From: Pseudomonadota bacterium
GTDB taxonomy: Bacteria; Pseudomonadota; Gammaproteobacteria; Steroidobacterales; Steroidobacteraceae
Reading direction: 5' to 3'
Length of the DNA stretch: 6,815 bases
NCBI GenBank assembly: GCA_023391815.1
Contig: JAEWAF010000058.1
Coordinates: 1-6,815, forward strand
Position 1 is the stretch's first letter. Each line of letters starts with the position of its first letter. Shown here one piece after another: positions 1-5,862 of the stretch. The notes under the pieces are model-generated. The model had not been told where the DNA came from. It saw only the letters and a list, made by a program, of their open reading frames with translations, and did not search any database. Both the position numbers and the translations under genes were made by a program.

Positions 1-405
1 CGGCCCGGGTATCAGCTGACCACGGAGCTCGAGCTTACGTGCGGTGGCGCGTCCGCGCCGAGTCCCGGATCGGTTTATCCCACGCTCACGCTGCTCGAAG
101 AGTTGGGGCAGGTTCGCTCTACCACGACCGAAGGCAGCAAACGTTTGTACGAGATCACCGACGAGGGTCGGCGATATTTGCGCGAGAACGAAGCCATGCT
201 GAACAGCGTCAGAAAGCGCATGGCAATGGCGGCGCGCGCGGCCTCGGGAGAAATGCCGCCGGAAGATCTTCATCACGCCATGCATACGTTGCGGGCGGCA
301 TTGATGTTTCATCGCGGCGGTTGGACGGAGGAAGAGACCGAGCGCGTGCGCAGGATCATCGAAGCAGCCGCCGAGCAAATCTCACAAGGCCATGACGATG
401 AGTAA
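1..405 (+). CDS. PadR-family transcriptional regulator, 5' end cut by the window (YqjI-like)
   Basis: Frame 1 is open from the first base to the TAA at 403-405, giving 134 residues of a winged-helix DNA-binding regulator whose start lies outside the window. The PadR signature is clear: a GYQL segment at the left edge, then PSPGSVYPTLTLLEELGQV (recognition helix, about residues 21-39), then the wing with KRLYEITDEGRRYL. The remaining C-terminal part is helical and charged, fitting the PadR dimerisation region. The next gene overlaps its end, so the two are probably translated together. In E. coli the PadR protein YqjI is a nickel-responsive repressor of the SIP-family ferric reductase gene yqjH, so the same pairing suggests a metal-responsive repressor here. 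The YqjI metal-binding N-terminus cannot be checked because it is off the window. The family is certain; the metal response is inferred. Confidence 0.88.
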   Translation, partial: RPGYQLTTELELTCGGASAPSPGSVYPTLTLLEELGQVRSTTTEGSKRLYEITDEGRRYLRENEAMLNSVRKRMAMAARAASGEMPPEDLHHAMHTLRAALMFHRGGWTEEETERVRRIIEAAAEQISQGHDDE

Positions 406-1189
406 TCCGCCGAATATCACTCGAGTGCGACACGAGCTGCGCATGCGGCGCACGGCCGTGTCGCACGTCGAGATGATCGCGCCGAAGATGAAGCGAATCA
501 CGGTCAGAAGCGACGAGCTGCGTGGCTTCACTTCGCTGGGTTTCGACGATCACGTCAAATTGATTTTCCCAAACGCGACCGGCGAGCTGAATCTCACCCC
601 GCCGGGCACCGAAGGGGCGTCCGAAAGAATCATGCGCGACTTTACCCCGCGTCGCTTCGATGCCGAGGCCGGGGAGTTGGTCATCGACTTCGTGATTCAC
701 GACGACGGGCCCGCGACAACATGGGCGGCGAATGCGCAAGCCGGTAGCGTACTCGGCGTCGGTGGACCGCGAGGTTCGTCGATCATTTCGACCGACGGCA
801 TCGGCTTGCACCTGTTGATCGGGGATGAAACGGCGTTGCCTGCCATCGCGCGTCGCTTGGAGGAACTGCCTCCGACCACGAGCTCCATGGTGGTGGTCGA
901 AGTAGAGCAGGGGTTTGAATTGCCGTTATCGAGCCGCGCCAATCTGCAGGTGGTGTGCGTGCCGCGAACCGATCCGAATGCCGTGAGAGGCGAGTTTCTG
1001 CTCGGCGCGCTGGATGATTTGCCGATCATGAGAGAAGGTTGTTTCGCCTGGGCGGCGACCGAGACGCAGGCGGTCCGCGCGATTCGTCGATATCTCATCG
1101 AAGGTCGCGGTTTCGACAAACGTTGGGTGAAAGCGGCGGGGTACTGGCAGCGCGGTGCGGTCGGCTCGCACGTGGTGGTCGAGGACTGA
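398..1189 (+). CDS. Siderophore-interacting protein (SIP) family FAD-dependent ferric reductase, YqjH/ViuB-like
   Basis: This is a cytoplasmic flavoprotein that would reduce ferric iron bound to siderophores or other chelators, using NAD(P)H or ferredoxin electrons. With 263 residues it is of normal family length. In order it shows the FAD-binding RDFTPR motif (residues 80-85, a variant of RxYTxR), the HDDGPATTWA segment (101-110) typical of SIP FAD domains, the GDETALPAI motif opening the NAD(P)H-binding domain (142-150), and the C-terminal KAAGYWQRG signature (245-253). No signal peptide is visible. The ATG at 398 was chosen because AAGG at 386-389 sits 8 bases before it; the in-frame ATG at 392, two residues longer, is only 2 bases from that sequence. 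The gene overlaps the PadR stop by 8 bases, so co-transcription and translational coupling are likely. Siderophore specificity cannot be read from the sequence. Confidence 0.92.
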   Translation: MSNPPNITRVRHELRMRRTAVSHVEMIAPKMKRITVRSDELRGFTSLGFDDHVKLIFPNATGELNLTPPGTEGASERIMRDFTPRRFDAEAGELVIDFVIHDDGPATTWAANAQAGSVLGVGGPRGSSIISTDGIGLHLLIGDETALPAIARRLEELPPTTSSMVVVEVEQGFELPLSSRANLQVVCVPRTDPNAVRGEFLLGALDDLPIMREGCFAWAATETQAVRAIRRYLIEGRGFDKRWVKAAGYWQRGAVGSHVVVED

Positions 1190-1204
1190 TCGCCACATCG
1201 GTCC
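1183..1204 (+). other. Weak hairpin over the SIP stop codon
   Basis: GGACTGAT (1183-1190) can pair with ATCGGTCC (1197-1204), giving 8 base pairs with one G-T wobble and a 6-base loop. The stem contains the SIP stop codon. No run of T follows, so it is a poor intrinsic terminator and may be chance. The other 170 or so bases before the next gene show no convincing promoter or RNA. Confidence 0.25.
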
Positions 1205-1375
1205 CCCTGCCTGTTCTTCCGTGGGCCGTTGTGTGTCCGAGGCCGGTCGATCATTTCCAAGGTCGGCAAAACGAGGTCAATCCGCTGGTGACCGAATTCA
1301 AACCAATTCGCTACTGAGTTGGTAACCCCGGCGGGACTACACTGCCGTGTCCTTTCCCGACCCGCGAGCCTCACC

Positions 1376-1603
1376 ATGCAGTCGCTCACTCAAGTCACTC
1401 CGTCGCGCGAATATCGCGGCTGTGTGCCGATCGACGGCTACGTCCACAAGTTTCGCCTGGAAGCACGCGAGCAGGAGGCGGCCGATCGAAGATCGGACCT
1501 GGACACGACCCCGGTCAGTCTCGGTGTATTGCTCAGCAAGTTTGTAATTTATGCCGTCGCCTTGGCGGGAATCGCGGCCGTCGGCGCGAGTGCACTGATC
1601 TAA
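1376..1603 (+). CDS. Small single-pass membrane protein of unknown function (75 residues)
   Basis: I do not recognise this protein. It begins at ATG 1376 and ends at TAA 1601-1603. Residues 1-48 are polar and charged, with a KFRLEAREQEAADRR stretch (25-39) likely to be helical and one cysteine at residue 16. Residues 49-75 form one hydrophobic segment running to the C-terminus (LLSKFVIYAVALAGIAAVG and on), so it looks tail-anchored with the charged part in the cytoplasm. The ribosome site is weak (GCGAG about 7 bases upstream). A 19-residue extension from TTG 1319 is possible but is less likely, since it uses a rare start. The codon pattern and the plausible membrane helix favour a real gene. 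It lies 64 bases before the amidohydrolase on the same strand, so they may share a transcript, but nothing shows they act together. Confidence 0.6.
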   Translation: MQSLTQVTPSREYRGCVPIDGYVHKFRLEAREQEAADRRSDLDTTPVSLGVLLSKFVIYAVALAGIAAVGASALI

Positions 1604-1667
1604 CCCGGCGATCTCACAACAACTCCAACTCGCTGCGGGCGCGGCCGATTCTGGCGCGCAACGTTAC

Positions 1668-2798
1668 ATGTTCAATCGACGTCAGTTTCTGAACGGCGCG
1701 CTCGCTACCGCCGCCACTCTTTCGGCTGGACTGCATGCTCGTCTTCTGTTTGCCGCCGATGCGCCGCGGGCGTTGGTCGATTGGCACAGTCATTATGTCT
1801 CGCACGCCGAGATAAAATTTCTCGCGACGCGCACGCAGCCGCCAAAGCTGATGACTGGCGCGGACGGAGCGACTCAACTCGATAACGCGACGACGGTGTC
1901 CGCCATCGGCGGGCCAAGTGCGTTTGCGGCATCGGACATTCAGGCACGCGTTCGGAACCTGGAGAAGAATGGCATCCAGCGACAGCTGCTGACACACACG
2001 GTTGCGCTGGGCTTCGACGCGACGCTGCCGATCGACGAACAGCGCACGCTTTATCGCGCATTCAACGACGAGCTGGCCGAAGTTGTAGCCAAGCATCGTC
2101 CGCGCTTTCTAGCAGTGGCAGCGCTGCCCGCATCCGATCCAGTCTGGGCCGCGCAGGAGCTGACGCGCGCCCATCGAGAACTTGGCTTCATCGGCGGCTC
2201 GCTGCCGTTGAACGCATTCTCCACATTGGCCGGTGCTCAAACATTGAAGCCATTGTTCGGTGCGGCGCAGAAGCTCAACAGTCATTTTTTCATTCATCGC
2301 GGTCCAGCCAGCGATCGTGTGCCGGGCCAGCCGCCATTGGTCGTGCCGGAAGACACGGCGTACGCCCGCTGGAATCTCATCAGCAATTCGCATCTTGCGG
2401 CTGGGGCGATCACGCTCGGCTTGACCGACTTCCTCGATCCGTATCCGGATGTGAGTATCGAGATCATCATGCTCGGCGGCTTCTTTACTCATTTGTTCGA
2501 TAGCCTGATCCCGGCGGCACGCGCCAACGGCGTTGCGGATCCGTTGCAGAAGCTGCGCCGCATTTATATCGACACGGGGCCGTACTCGGTACGCAACGCC
2601 GGCTGGGTGCGATACGCGTGCGACAAGATCGGCGCGGACCGCATTCTGTTCGGCACCGACTATGGTGTCGGTGGCGGAGATCGTGGCGATGTCGGGCCGG
2701 CGCTCGATACCTTGGACGCCACGCTCACGCCCGAGCAAAAGCGGGCCATCTATTTCGACAACACGCGCGCGCTGCTGGCGTCCAAGGGACTGAGCTAG
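1668..2798 (+). CDS. Tat-exported amidohydrolase family 2 (ACMSD-like) protein with altered active site
   Basis: This 376-residue protein is a metal-dependent TIM-barrel hydrolase or decarboxylase of the Amidohydro_2 family (aminocarboxymuconate semialdehyde decarboxylase and relatives). It opens with a twin-arginine signal, NRRQFLNG at residues 3-10, a hydrophobic stretch, and a likely cut near LFAA/DAP (about residue 30), so it should be exported folded with its metal. The metal ligands are recognisable: DWHSH (H40, H42), FFIH (H210) and FGTD (D331). The usual HxGG catalytic histidine (H228 in ACMSD) is missing: the aligned stretch reads IMLGGFF, with M268 in its place; H275 lies seven residues on. 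The IDTGPYS segment (301-307) and C-terminal FDNTRALL are typical of the family. The ATG at 1668 places the Tat motif correctly but has no clear ribosome site. Substrate unknown; an aromatic-acid decarboxylase or lactone hydrolase are options. Confidence 0.87.
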   Translation: MFNRRQFLNGALATAATLSAGLHARLLFAADAPRALVDWHSHYVSHAEIKFLATRTQPPKLMTGADGATQLDNATTVSAIGGPSAFAASDIQARVRNLEKNGIQRQLLTHTVALGFDATLPIDEQRTLYRAFNDELAEVVAKHRPRFLAVAALPASDPVWAAQELTRAHRELGFIGGSLPLNAFSTLAGAQTLKPLFGAAQKLNSHFFIHRGPASDRVPGQPPLVVPEDTAYARWNLISNSHLAAGAITLGLTDFLDPYPDVSIEIIMLGGFFTHLFDSLIPAARANGVADPLQKLRRIYIDTGPYSVRNAGWVRYACDKIGADRILFGTDYGVGGGDRGDVGPALDTLDATLTPEQKRAIYFDNTRALLASKGLS

Positions 2799-2918
2799 CT
2801 GTCATGGAGTTGTAACAATTGATGAGTCTTGCGCACTCGCTTCAGATCGCTGCTGATCCCTGTACAGCCTTGCGTCGGACGAACAGCGTGAAAGCCTGAA
2901 ATTCATGCATATCCGCGC

Positions 2919-2934
2919 TGGCACACATGTTGCT
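2919..2934 (+). promoter_or_regulatory. Sigma-54 (RpoN) -24/-12 promoter of the sulfate-binding protein gene
   Basis: The sequence TGGCACACATGTTGCT matches the sigma-54 consensus TGGCAC-N5-TTGCW at every defined position, with exactly 10 bases between the invariant GG (2920-2921) and GC (2932-2933). The predicted transcription start is near 2945, leaving a short leader before the ribosome site at 2956-2960. Its place just before the gene and the presence of a sigma-54 activator gene immediately beyond that gene both support it. It also argues against a start at the in-frame ATG 2905, which would lie upstream of the promoter. Confidence 0.85.
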
Positions 2935-2955
2935 CGATGTCAGGTTCCCAACTCC

Positions 2956-2960
2956 GGAGA
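2956..2960 (+). promoter_or_regulatory. Ribosome binding site fixing the sbp start
   Basis: GGAGA lies 7 bases before ATG 2968. This supports that start over the in-frame ATG at 2905, which would add 21 non-signal-like residues. Confidence 0.75.
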
Positions 2961-2967
2961 CCATTCC

Positions 2968-3990
2968 ATGTCACGCCGTTTCATTCATAGTAGTCTGCTG
3001 GCCGCCGCGGCTGCGACGCTGACCTTGCTGGGCGGGCCCGTCCAGGCGAAGGACGTCGAGCTGCTCAATGTTTCTTACGATCCGACGCGCGAGCTTTACG
3101 AGGAGTACAACAAGGTCTTCGGCGCCTATTGGGAAAAGAAGACGGGCGACAAGCTGATCGTGAAGCAGTCGCATGGCGGCTCGGGCAAGCAGGCGCGCTC
3201 GGTGATCGATGGCCTGCAAGCAGACGTGGTTACGCTCGCGCTCGCGGCTGACATCGACGGTATTGCCTCACATGGCAAGCTGCTGTCGAGCGATTGGGCC
3301 GCACGTCTGCCGCACAACAGCTCCCCCTACACCTCCACCATCGTGTTCCTGGTGCGCAAAGGCAACCCGAAGGGCATCAAGGATTGGAGCGATCTGGTGA
3401 AGCCGGGCATCTCCGTCATCACGCCGAATCCGAAGACGTCGGGTGGCGCGCGTTGGAATTATCTCGCCGCGTGGGGCTGGGCGCTGAAGCAGCCGGGCGG
3501 CAGCGACGCTACCGCACAGGCTTTCGTGCAGAAGCTTTATAAGAACGTGCCGGTGCTGGACAGCGGTGCTCGCGGCTCGACCACGACGTTTGCCCAACGC
3601 GGTCTGGGTGATGTGCTGCTCGCATGGGAGAACGAAGCGTTCCTCGCCTTCAAGGAATTCGGTGCCGACAAGTTTGAAATCGTCGCGCCCTCGGTCAGCG
3701 TGCTCGCCGAGCCACCGGTCGCCGTGGTCGACAAGAACGCCGAGCGTCATGGCACGAGCGCCGTTGCGAAGGCGTATCTCGAATACCTCTACACCGACGC
3801 GGGTCAGGAAGTGGCGGCCAAGAACTATTATCGCCCGACCAAGCCGGAGATCCTGGCGAAGTACGGTAAGACGTTCCCGAAGATCGGCACGCTGGTGACC
3901 ATTGCCGACTTCGGCGGCTGGACCAAGGCGCAAGCCACGCACTTCGCCGATGGCGGCGTGTTCGACAAGATCTACTCGCCGACTACCTGA
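2968..3990 (+). CDS. sbp: Periplasmic sulfate-binding protein of a sulfate/thiosulfate ABC transporter
   Basis: This 340-residue protein would capture sulfate in the periplasm and deliver it to a CysTWA-type importer. Residues 1-27 are a Sec signal peptide (basic start, hydrophobic core, cut after VQA). The mature part carries the family hallmarks: SYDPTRELY (36-44), SHGGSGKQAR (68-77), NPKTSGGARWN (154-164) and LLAWENEA (217-224). The sulfate contacts known from the Salmonella protein (D11, S45, S130-G131-G132, A173, W192) line up with D38, S72, S158-G159-G160, A201 and W220 at a near-constant offset equal to the signal length, so the site looks intact. Thiosulfate binding (CysP-like) is also possible. 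No permease or ATPase gene lies in the window. A sigma-54 promoter drives it, so expression should depend on an enhancer-binding activator, probably the one encoded just downstream. Confidence 0.95.
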   Translation: MSRRFIHSSLLAAAAATLTLLGGPVQAKDVELLNVSYDPTRELYEEYNKVFGAYWEKKTGDKLIVKQSHGGSGKQARSVIDGLQADVVTLALAADIDGIASHGKLLSSDWAARLPHNSSPYTSTIVFLVRKGNPKGIKDWSDLVKPGISVITPNPKTSGGARWNYLAAWGWALKQPGGSDATAQAFVQKLYKNVPVLDSGARGSTTTFAQRGLGDVLLAWENEAFLAFKEFGADKFEIVAPSVSVLAEPPVAVVDKNAERHGTSAVAKAYLEYLYTDAGQEVAAKNYYRPTKPEILAKYGKTFPKIGTLVTIADFGGWTKAQATHFADGGVFDKIYSPTT

Positions 3991-4000
3991 GGTGAGTTGA

Positions 4001-4036
4001 TCCGCCTGCCGCCGAGGGTCGTCGGTGGCAGGCGGA
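4001..4036. terminator. Hairpin terminator between convergent genes
   Basis: Bases 4001-4014 pair with 4023-4036 over 14 base pairs (one G-T wobble), with an 8-base loop; the outer ten pairs, TCCGCCTGCC against GGCAGGCGGA, are perfect. It starts 10 bases after the sbp stop and ends 7 bases before the stop of the opposing activator gene, so it can serve both directions. Only three T follow on the plus side, so termination may be partly through the very stable stem. Confidence 0.78.
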
Positions 4037-4043
4037 GTTTCAC

Positions 4044-5156
4044 TCAGCTCACGGCGCGACTCGTTTCGCTCGGTGAGATCAAACGTAACTCGGGATACTC
4101 ATCGACCGCGACCTCGTTGCTGATGAGGCCGAGCCGCTTGAGCAACGTGCGAAGTACATTGCGAGAAATTCCGAGCAGGCGCGCCGTCTGCACCTGGTTC
4201 TGGCTGCAATAAGAAAACGCTCGTCGCACGATCAGCTCTTCGAGAGATTGATACAGTTCCGCGGGCGTGCTCGCGAAAAGCTTGTCGAGCTGCGCAGCGA
4301 TGTTCTCGATCGGGCTCAATGCTGGTGTCAGCGCCGCGGTTTGAGGCGCGGCCGCAAAGCGGAGATGTTCCGGGCGGATATCGCCATCCGCCGTCAGCAG
4401 CGCGAAATGAATGACGTTCTCCAGCTCACGAATATTGCCTGGCCAGGCATAGCCGAGCAGGGCGCGTCGTGTTTCCAATCCCAGAATCGGCGGTCGCACC
4501 CGCAGCTTCTCGCTGTACTTGGAAAGGAAGTGCTCGGCGAGCGGCATGATATCGCCGTGCCGTTCGCGCAGCGGCGGCAGATCGAAGGTCACCACATTGA
4601 GCCGATAATACAGATCGAGGCGGAAGCGACCGGCACTGACAGCTTCAGCCAGGTTGATGTTCGTGGCGGCGACCAGTCGCACATCGAGCGGAATCGGCTT
4701 CCGCGAGCCGACGCGAACGACTTCTCGCTCCTGCAAGACACGTAACAACTTCACTTGCAGCGACAGAGGCAGATCGCCGATCTCATCGAGAAACAACGTG
4801 CCGCCGTTCGCCGCTTCGAACCATCCGGCGCGTGTCTCGTTCGCACCGGTGAACGAGCCGGCCTGATGACCGAACAGCTCGGCTTCCGCCAGTGTTTGTG
4901 ACAACGCGCCGCAGTTCACCGCGACGAACTGACCTTTGCGTCCGCTGCGCGCATGCAAATGACGCGCGACCAGCTCCTTGCCGGTGCCGGTTTCGCCGAC
5001 GATCAGCACCGGTGCGTCGGCCGGCGCCACGCGATCCAACTGCTGAAGCAGCGTTCGCGATTTCGGATCGACGAAGATCGCCGCCTTGGCACGAATCGAC
5101 AGCGGATGAGCGGAGGCGTCGGGATACACGAGTAAGGGTCCGTGGGGATCGCTCAT
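4044..5156 (-). CDS. Sigma-54-dependent enhancer-binding activator without sensory domain, SfnR-like
   Basis: This 370-residue protein would use ATP hydrolysis to open sigma-54 RNA polymerase promoters. Positions below count from the longer start. It has Walker A GETGTGKE (72-79), the sigma-54 contact loop GSFTGA (118-123, serine for the usual alanine of GAFTGA), Walker B TLFLDE (138-143), the YYRLN arginine-finger region (201-205), WPGNIRELEN (256-265) and a C-terminal Fis-type helix-turn-helix (about 338-363). The roughly 65 residues before the ATPase core are too short for a receiver, GAF or PAS domain, so its level rather than a ligand may set activity. That layout, with LLVYP and PLSIRAKA near the start, resembles SfnR, which controls organosulfur use in Pseudomonas. 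ATG 5156 is preferred because the conserved part begins soon after it; GTG 5210 would add 18 residues, and neither has a good ribosome site. The likely target is the adjacent sulfate-binding gene. The family is sure; the SfnR name is not. Confidence 0.93.
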   Translation of the reverse strand: MSDPHGPLLVYPDASAHPLSIRAKAAIFVDPKSRTLLQQLDRVAPADAPVLIVGETGTGKELVARHLHARSGRKGQFVAVNCGALSQTLAEAELFGHQAGSFTGANETRAGWFEAANGGTLFLDEIGDLPLSLQVKLLRVLQEREVVRVGSRKPIPLDVRLVAATNINLAEAVSAGRFRLDLYYRLNVVTFDLPPLRERHGDIMPLAEHFLSKYSEKLRVRPPILGLETRRALLGYAWPGNIRELENVIHFALLTADGDIRPEHLRFAAAPQTAALTPALSPIENIAAQLDKLFASTPAELYQSLEELIVRRAFSYCSQNQVQTARLLGISRNVLRTLLKRLGLISNEVAVDEYPELRLISPSETSRAVS

Positions 5157-5248
5157 AAAGAGAGGCTGGCCAGTGACACGACCAGTATCGATGAGCCGCA
5201 ACTCATGCACAAAGAGCGGGGCGATATCAGCTCATGAGCAATCGGACC

Positions 5249-5264
5249 GTGACTGATTTGTCAC
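5249..5264. repeat. Inverted repeat GTGAC-N6-GTCAC, candidate operator
   Basis: Two perfect 5-base half-sites spaced by 6 bases give a 16-base dyad of the size expected for a dimeric helix-turn-helix regulator. It lies between divergent genes, about 95 bases upstream of the activator ATG and 120 bases upstream of the rhodanese-like start. Chance occurrence of so short a dyad is not excluded. Confidence 0.4.
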
Positions 5265-5373
5265 TGCGAGTGTCGTCGCCAGGCCGCCGGAAACGTTATC
5301 TGTAAATGCAATGTTACCTCTCACGCCTGCGATGAGCGGATCTTAGACTGCGCGAACGTTTGTCACATCCTCC

Positions 5374-5377
5374 GGAG
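5374..5377 (+). promoter_or_regulatory. Ribosome binding site fixing the rhodanese-like start
   Basis: GGAG lies 6 bases before ATG 5384. This decides for that start against the in-frame TTG 5360, which is upstream of the site. Confidence 0.75.
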
Positions 5378-5383
5378 TCCGTC

Positions 5384-5848
5384 ATGCGAGTGTCACGTTC
5401 GTTTTCATTCCGTTCGCTGTCCGTGCTGCTGGTCAGCCTGGTTGCGACCGTCGCGTTTGCTCAAGGCAAGGACGAGTCGAAAACGCCGGTGCTGTCGCGC
5501 GCGCAGTTCGATCAACTGCTCGCCAGGCCGGAGCAATTGCTCATCATCGATCTGCGGCGCCCCGACGAGCTCACCAATATCGGCGGCCTCCCGGTGTATC
5601 TGAGCATTCAGGCGGCGGATCTGGAAAAGAGCCTGGCGTGGATTCCGAAGGACCGGAAGATCGTGACCGTGTCCAATCATGCAGGCCGCGCCGGTAAAGC
5701 GGGCGACCTGCTCGCGGCGAAGGGCTTCAACGTGGTCGGCCGGGTCGGCGTGCAAAATTATGAGGCGGAGGGCGGCAAGCTCACCAGGATTGCGCCGAAG
5801 GCAGCGGCTGAACAGCAGAAAAATGCGCAGGCGGCGGCCCAGCACTGA
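5384..5848 (+). CDS. Exported rhodanese-fold protein lacking the catalytic cysteine
   Basis: This 154-residue protein has a Sec signal peptide (residues 1-26, cut at AFA/QG) followed by one rhodanese domain: LSRAQFDQLL (37-46), IIDLRRPDEL (54-63, the conserved D-x-R-x-x-x-E), VTVSNHAGRAGKA (94-106) and LLAAKGFNVVG (109-119). An active rhodanese has Cys-x-x-Gly-x-Arg-Ser at the loop; here it reads SNHAGRA, with S97 where the sulfur-carrying cysteine should be (codon TCC), so it should not transfer sulfur by the usual route. Only the arginine of the loop is kept. The C-terminal tail (about 137-154) is rich in Ala and Gln. A structural, phosphatase-like or ligand-binding role is possible. It lies 51 bases before the hydrolase gene on the same strand, with no terminator between, so they are probably one operon. 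The fold is well supported; the function is unknown. Confidence 0.85.
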   Translation: MRVSRSFSFRSLSVLLVSLVATVAFAQGKDESKTPVLSRAQFDQLLARPEQLLIIDLRRPDELTNIGGLPVYLSIQAADLEKSLAWIPKDRKIVTVSNHAGRAGKAGDLLAAKGFNVVGRVGVQNYEAEGGKLTRIAPKAAAEQQKNAQAAAQH

Positions 5849-5862
5849 ACTGTGTTATAGAG

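Larger units (their letters stand above)
2799..2967 (+). promoter_or_regulatory. Control region of the sulfate-binding protein gene
   Basis: This 169-base gap holds the sigma-54 promoter described separately. Upstream of it are short dyads that could serve as activator sites: TTGTAACAA (2810-2818), CTGTACAG (2860-2867) and CGTCGGACG (2873-2881). They lie roughly 65 to 135 bases before the predicted transcription start, the right range for a sigma-54 enhancer. None is long enough to be convincing alone. I see no terminator for the amidohydrolase gene. Confidence 0.5.
5157..5383. promoter_or_regulatory. Divergent control region between the activator and rhodanese-like genes
   Basis: The region must hold the promoters of two divergent genes, but no clear sigma-70 or sigma-54 site stands out on either strand. 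It contains a perfect 10-base palindrome GCTCATGAGC (5230-5239), an inverted repeat GTGAC-N6-GTCAC (5249-5264), and repeated TGTCAC words: CAGTGACA (5171-5178), TGTCACTG (5259-5266) and TTTGTCAC at 5257-5264 and 5359-5366. These are candidate operators, possibly for autoregulation. The bound protein cannot be named. If the activator starts at GTG 5210, the first 54 bases are coding. Confidence 0.45.

Noticed and set aside
356..811. Long minus-strand open frame opposite the ferric reductase
   Set aside because: It is an antisense shadow typical of high-GC coding sequence, rich in Arg and with no recognisable motif; the plus-strand frame has clear SIP signatures.
1319..1343. TTGGTA ... TACACT as a -35/-10 pair for the small membrane protein
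   Set aside because: The spacer is only 13 bases, too short for a sigma-70 promoter.
2905..2967. N-terminal extension of the sulfate-binding protein from ATG 2905
   Set aside because: The extra 21 residues are not signal-like, the start lies upstream of the sigma-54 promoter, and ATG 2968 has a well-placed GGAGA and a normal signal peptide.
3752..3768. TGGCACGA...TTGCG inside the sulfate-binding gene as a second sigma-54 promoter
   Set aside because: There are 13 bases between GG and GC instead of 10, and it lies within coding sequence.
3268..3942. Long minus-strand open frame opposite the sulfate-binding gene
   Set aside because: It is a shadow of the sbp reading frame with no domain features, while the plus strand is a certain sbp gene.
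5265..5285. Minus-strand TGGCGACGACACTCGC before the activator as a sigma-54 promoter
   Set aside because: The spacing between GG and GC is 11 rather than 10, and the TGGCAC and TTGC boxes are poorly matched.
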